Shown in pieces: positions 63,871-64,000 of a DNA stretch of 64,000 nucleotides. A program made the translations under genes and the position numbers. The notes beneath the pieces are model-generated. The model searched no databases. It was not told where the DNA came from and saw nothing but the letters and a program-made list of their open reading frames with translations. Numbering within the stretch: position 1 is the first letter of the stretch; each line of letters begins with the position of its first letter. The DNA comes from Limanda limanda (lineage: Eukaryota > Chordata > Actinopteri > Pleuronectiformes > Pleuronectidae), in assembly GCF_963576545.1 (NCBI RefSeq), contig NW_026870410.1, positions 48,866 to 112,865 of the forward strand. Reading direction: 5' to 3'.

Positions 63871-63884
63871 ACACTGCTCAGGGG
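63871..63884 (+). other. 14-bp filler between last unit and telomere
   Basis: ACACTGCTCAGGGG is identical to 61882-61895 inside unit 26 (and the same place in other units), but here it sits between the truncated unit tail and the telomere. It ends in GGGG, and TTAGGG follows with no mismatch. It could be a templated insertion at a repaired end, or the remnant of another truncated unit on which telomere was added. Confidence 0.85.
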
Positions 63885-64000
63885 TTAGGGTTAGGGTTAG
63901 GGTTAGGGTTAGGGTTAGGGTTAGGGTTAGGGTTAGGGTTAGGGTTAGGGTTAGGGTTAGGGTTAGGGTTAGGGTTAGGGTTAGGGTTAGGGTTAGGGTT
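63885..64000 (+). repeat. Terminal telomere (TTAGGG)n
   Basis: Nineteen perfect TTAGGG copies plus TT run to the window edge with no variant repeat. The G-rich strand reads toward the right, as expected for the right-hand chromosome end. Its abrupt start without a degenerate zone fits recent addition by telomerase or recombination. True length is unknown because the window stops here. Confidence 0.97.

Overview
The window is the distal end of a eukaryotic chromosome. It closes with 116 bases of perfect TTAGGG repeat (63885-64000), G-rich strand running 5'->3' to the right, so the terminus lies to the right. Everything to the left is one subtelomeric tandem array. TTAGGG telomeres, AATAAA signals and good spliceosomal-type sites fit an animal, most likely a vertebrate, but TTAGGG also occurs in fungi and other groups, and I cannot name the species. 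I see no convincing protein-coding gene, tRNA or rRNA. All open frames are short (133 codons or fewer), recur only because the repeat recurs, and some are mostly polyphenylalanine from a poly(T) tract.

Layout. The repeat unit is about 2.9 kb and always starts at the same point, TTAGAAGAGATATC, directly preceded by a telomeric or telomere-like seed. A complete unit has: a CpG-dense head; a poly(T)/poly(A) tract of variable length; about 250 bp of unassigned sequence; about 205 bp of degenerate TTAGGG-like repeat; a short AGCTAGRA-type tract; a 775-bp module B; a second, 779-bp copy B'; and a 188-bp tail leading into the next seed. Positions 1-309 are the end of one unit. Seventeen complete units follow in regular register (310-49738) and differ almost only in T-tract length (T14 to T64).

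From 49739 to 63870 the order breaks down. Complete units alternate with units cut short at four internal points, and a last unit is cut near its end. Each truncated internal unit joins the same invariant unit start through TTAGGG-like bases. The longest internal seed has five perfect TTAGGG copies (61107-61136). A 4,521-bp block is itself duplicated here (about 54.1-58.65 kb and 58.65-61.1 kb). T tracts fall to T8 from 51260 onward. The last unit ends at 63870, is followed by a 14-bp fragment copied from inside the unit (63871-63884), and then by the true telomere.

Interpretation (inference). The pattern reads like a record of chromosome-end loss, TTAGGG addition to the broken end, and re-copying from the telomeric seed beside a unit start. 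This resembles amplification of subtelomeric elements in telomerase-independent or recombination-based end maintenance (yeast Y', ALT-like templates). Module B carries a TATA-like box, a splice donor/acceptor pair and an AATAAA about 120 bp below the TATA box, so it could be a solo-LTR-like element or the 3' end of a subtelomeric noncoding transcript. Copy number and T-tract lengths in such an array are also where assemblies are least reliable.
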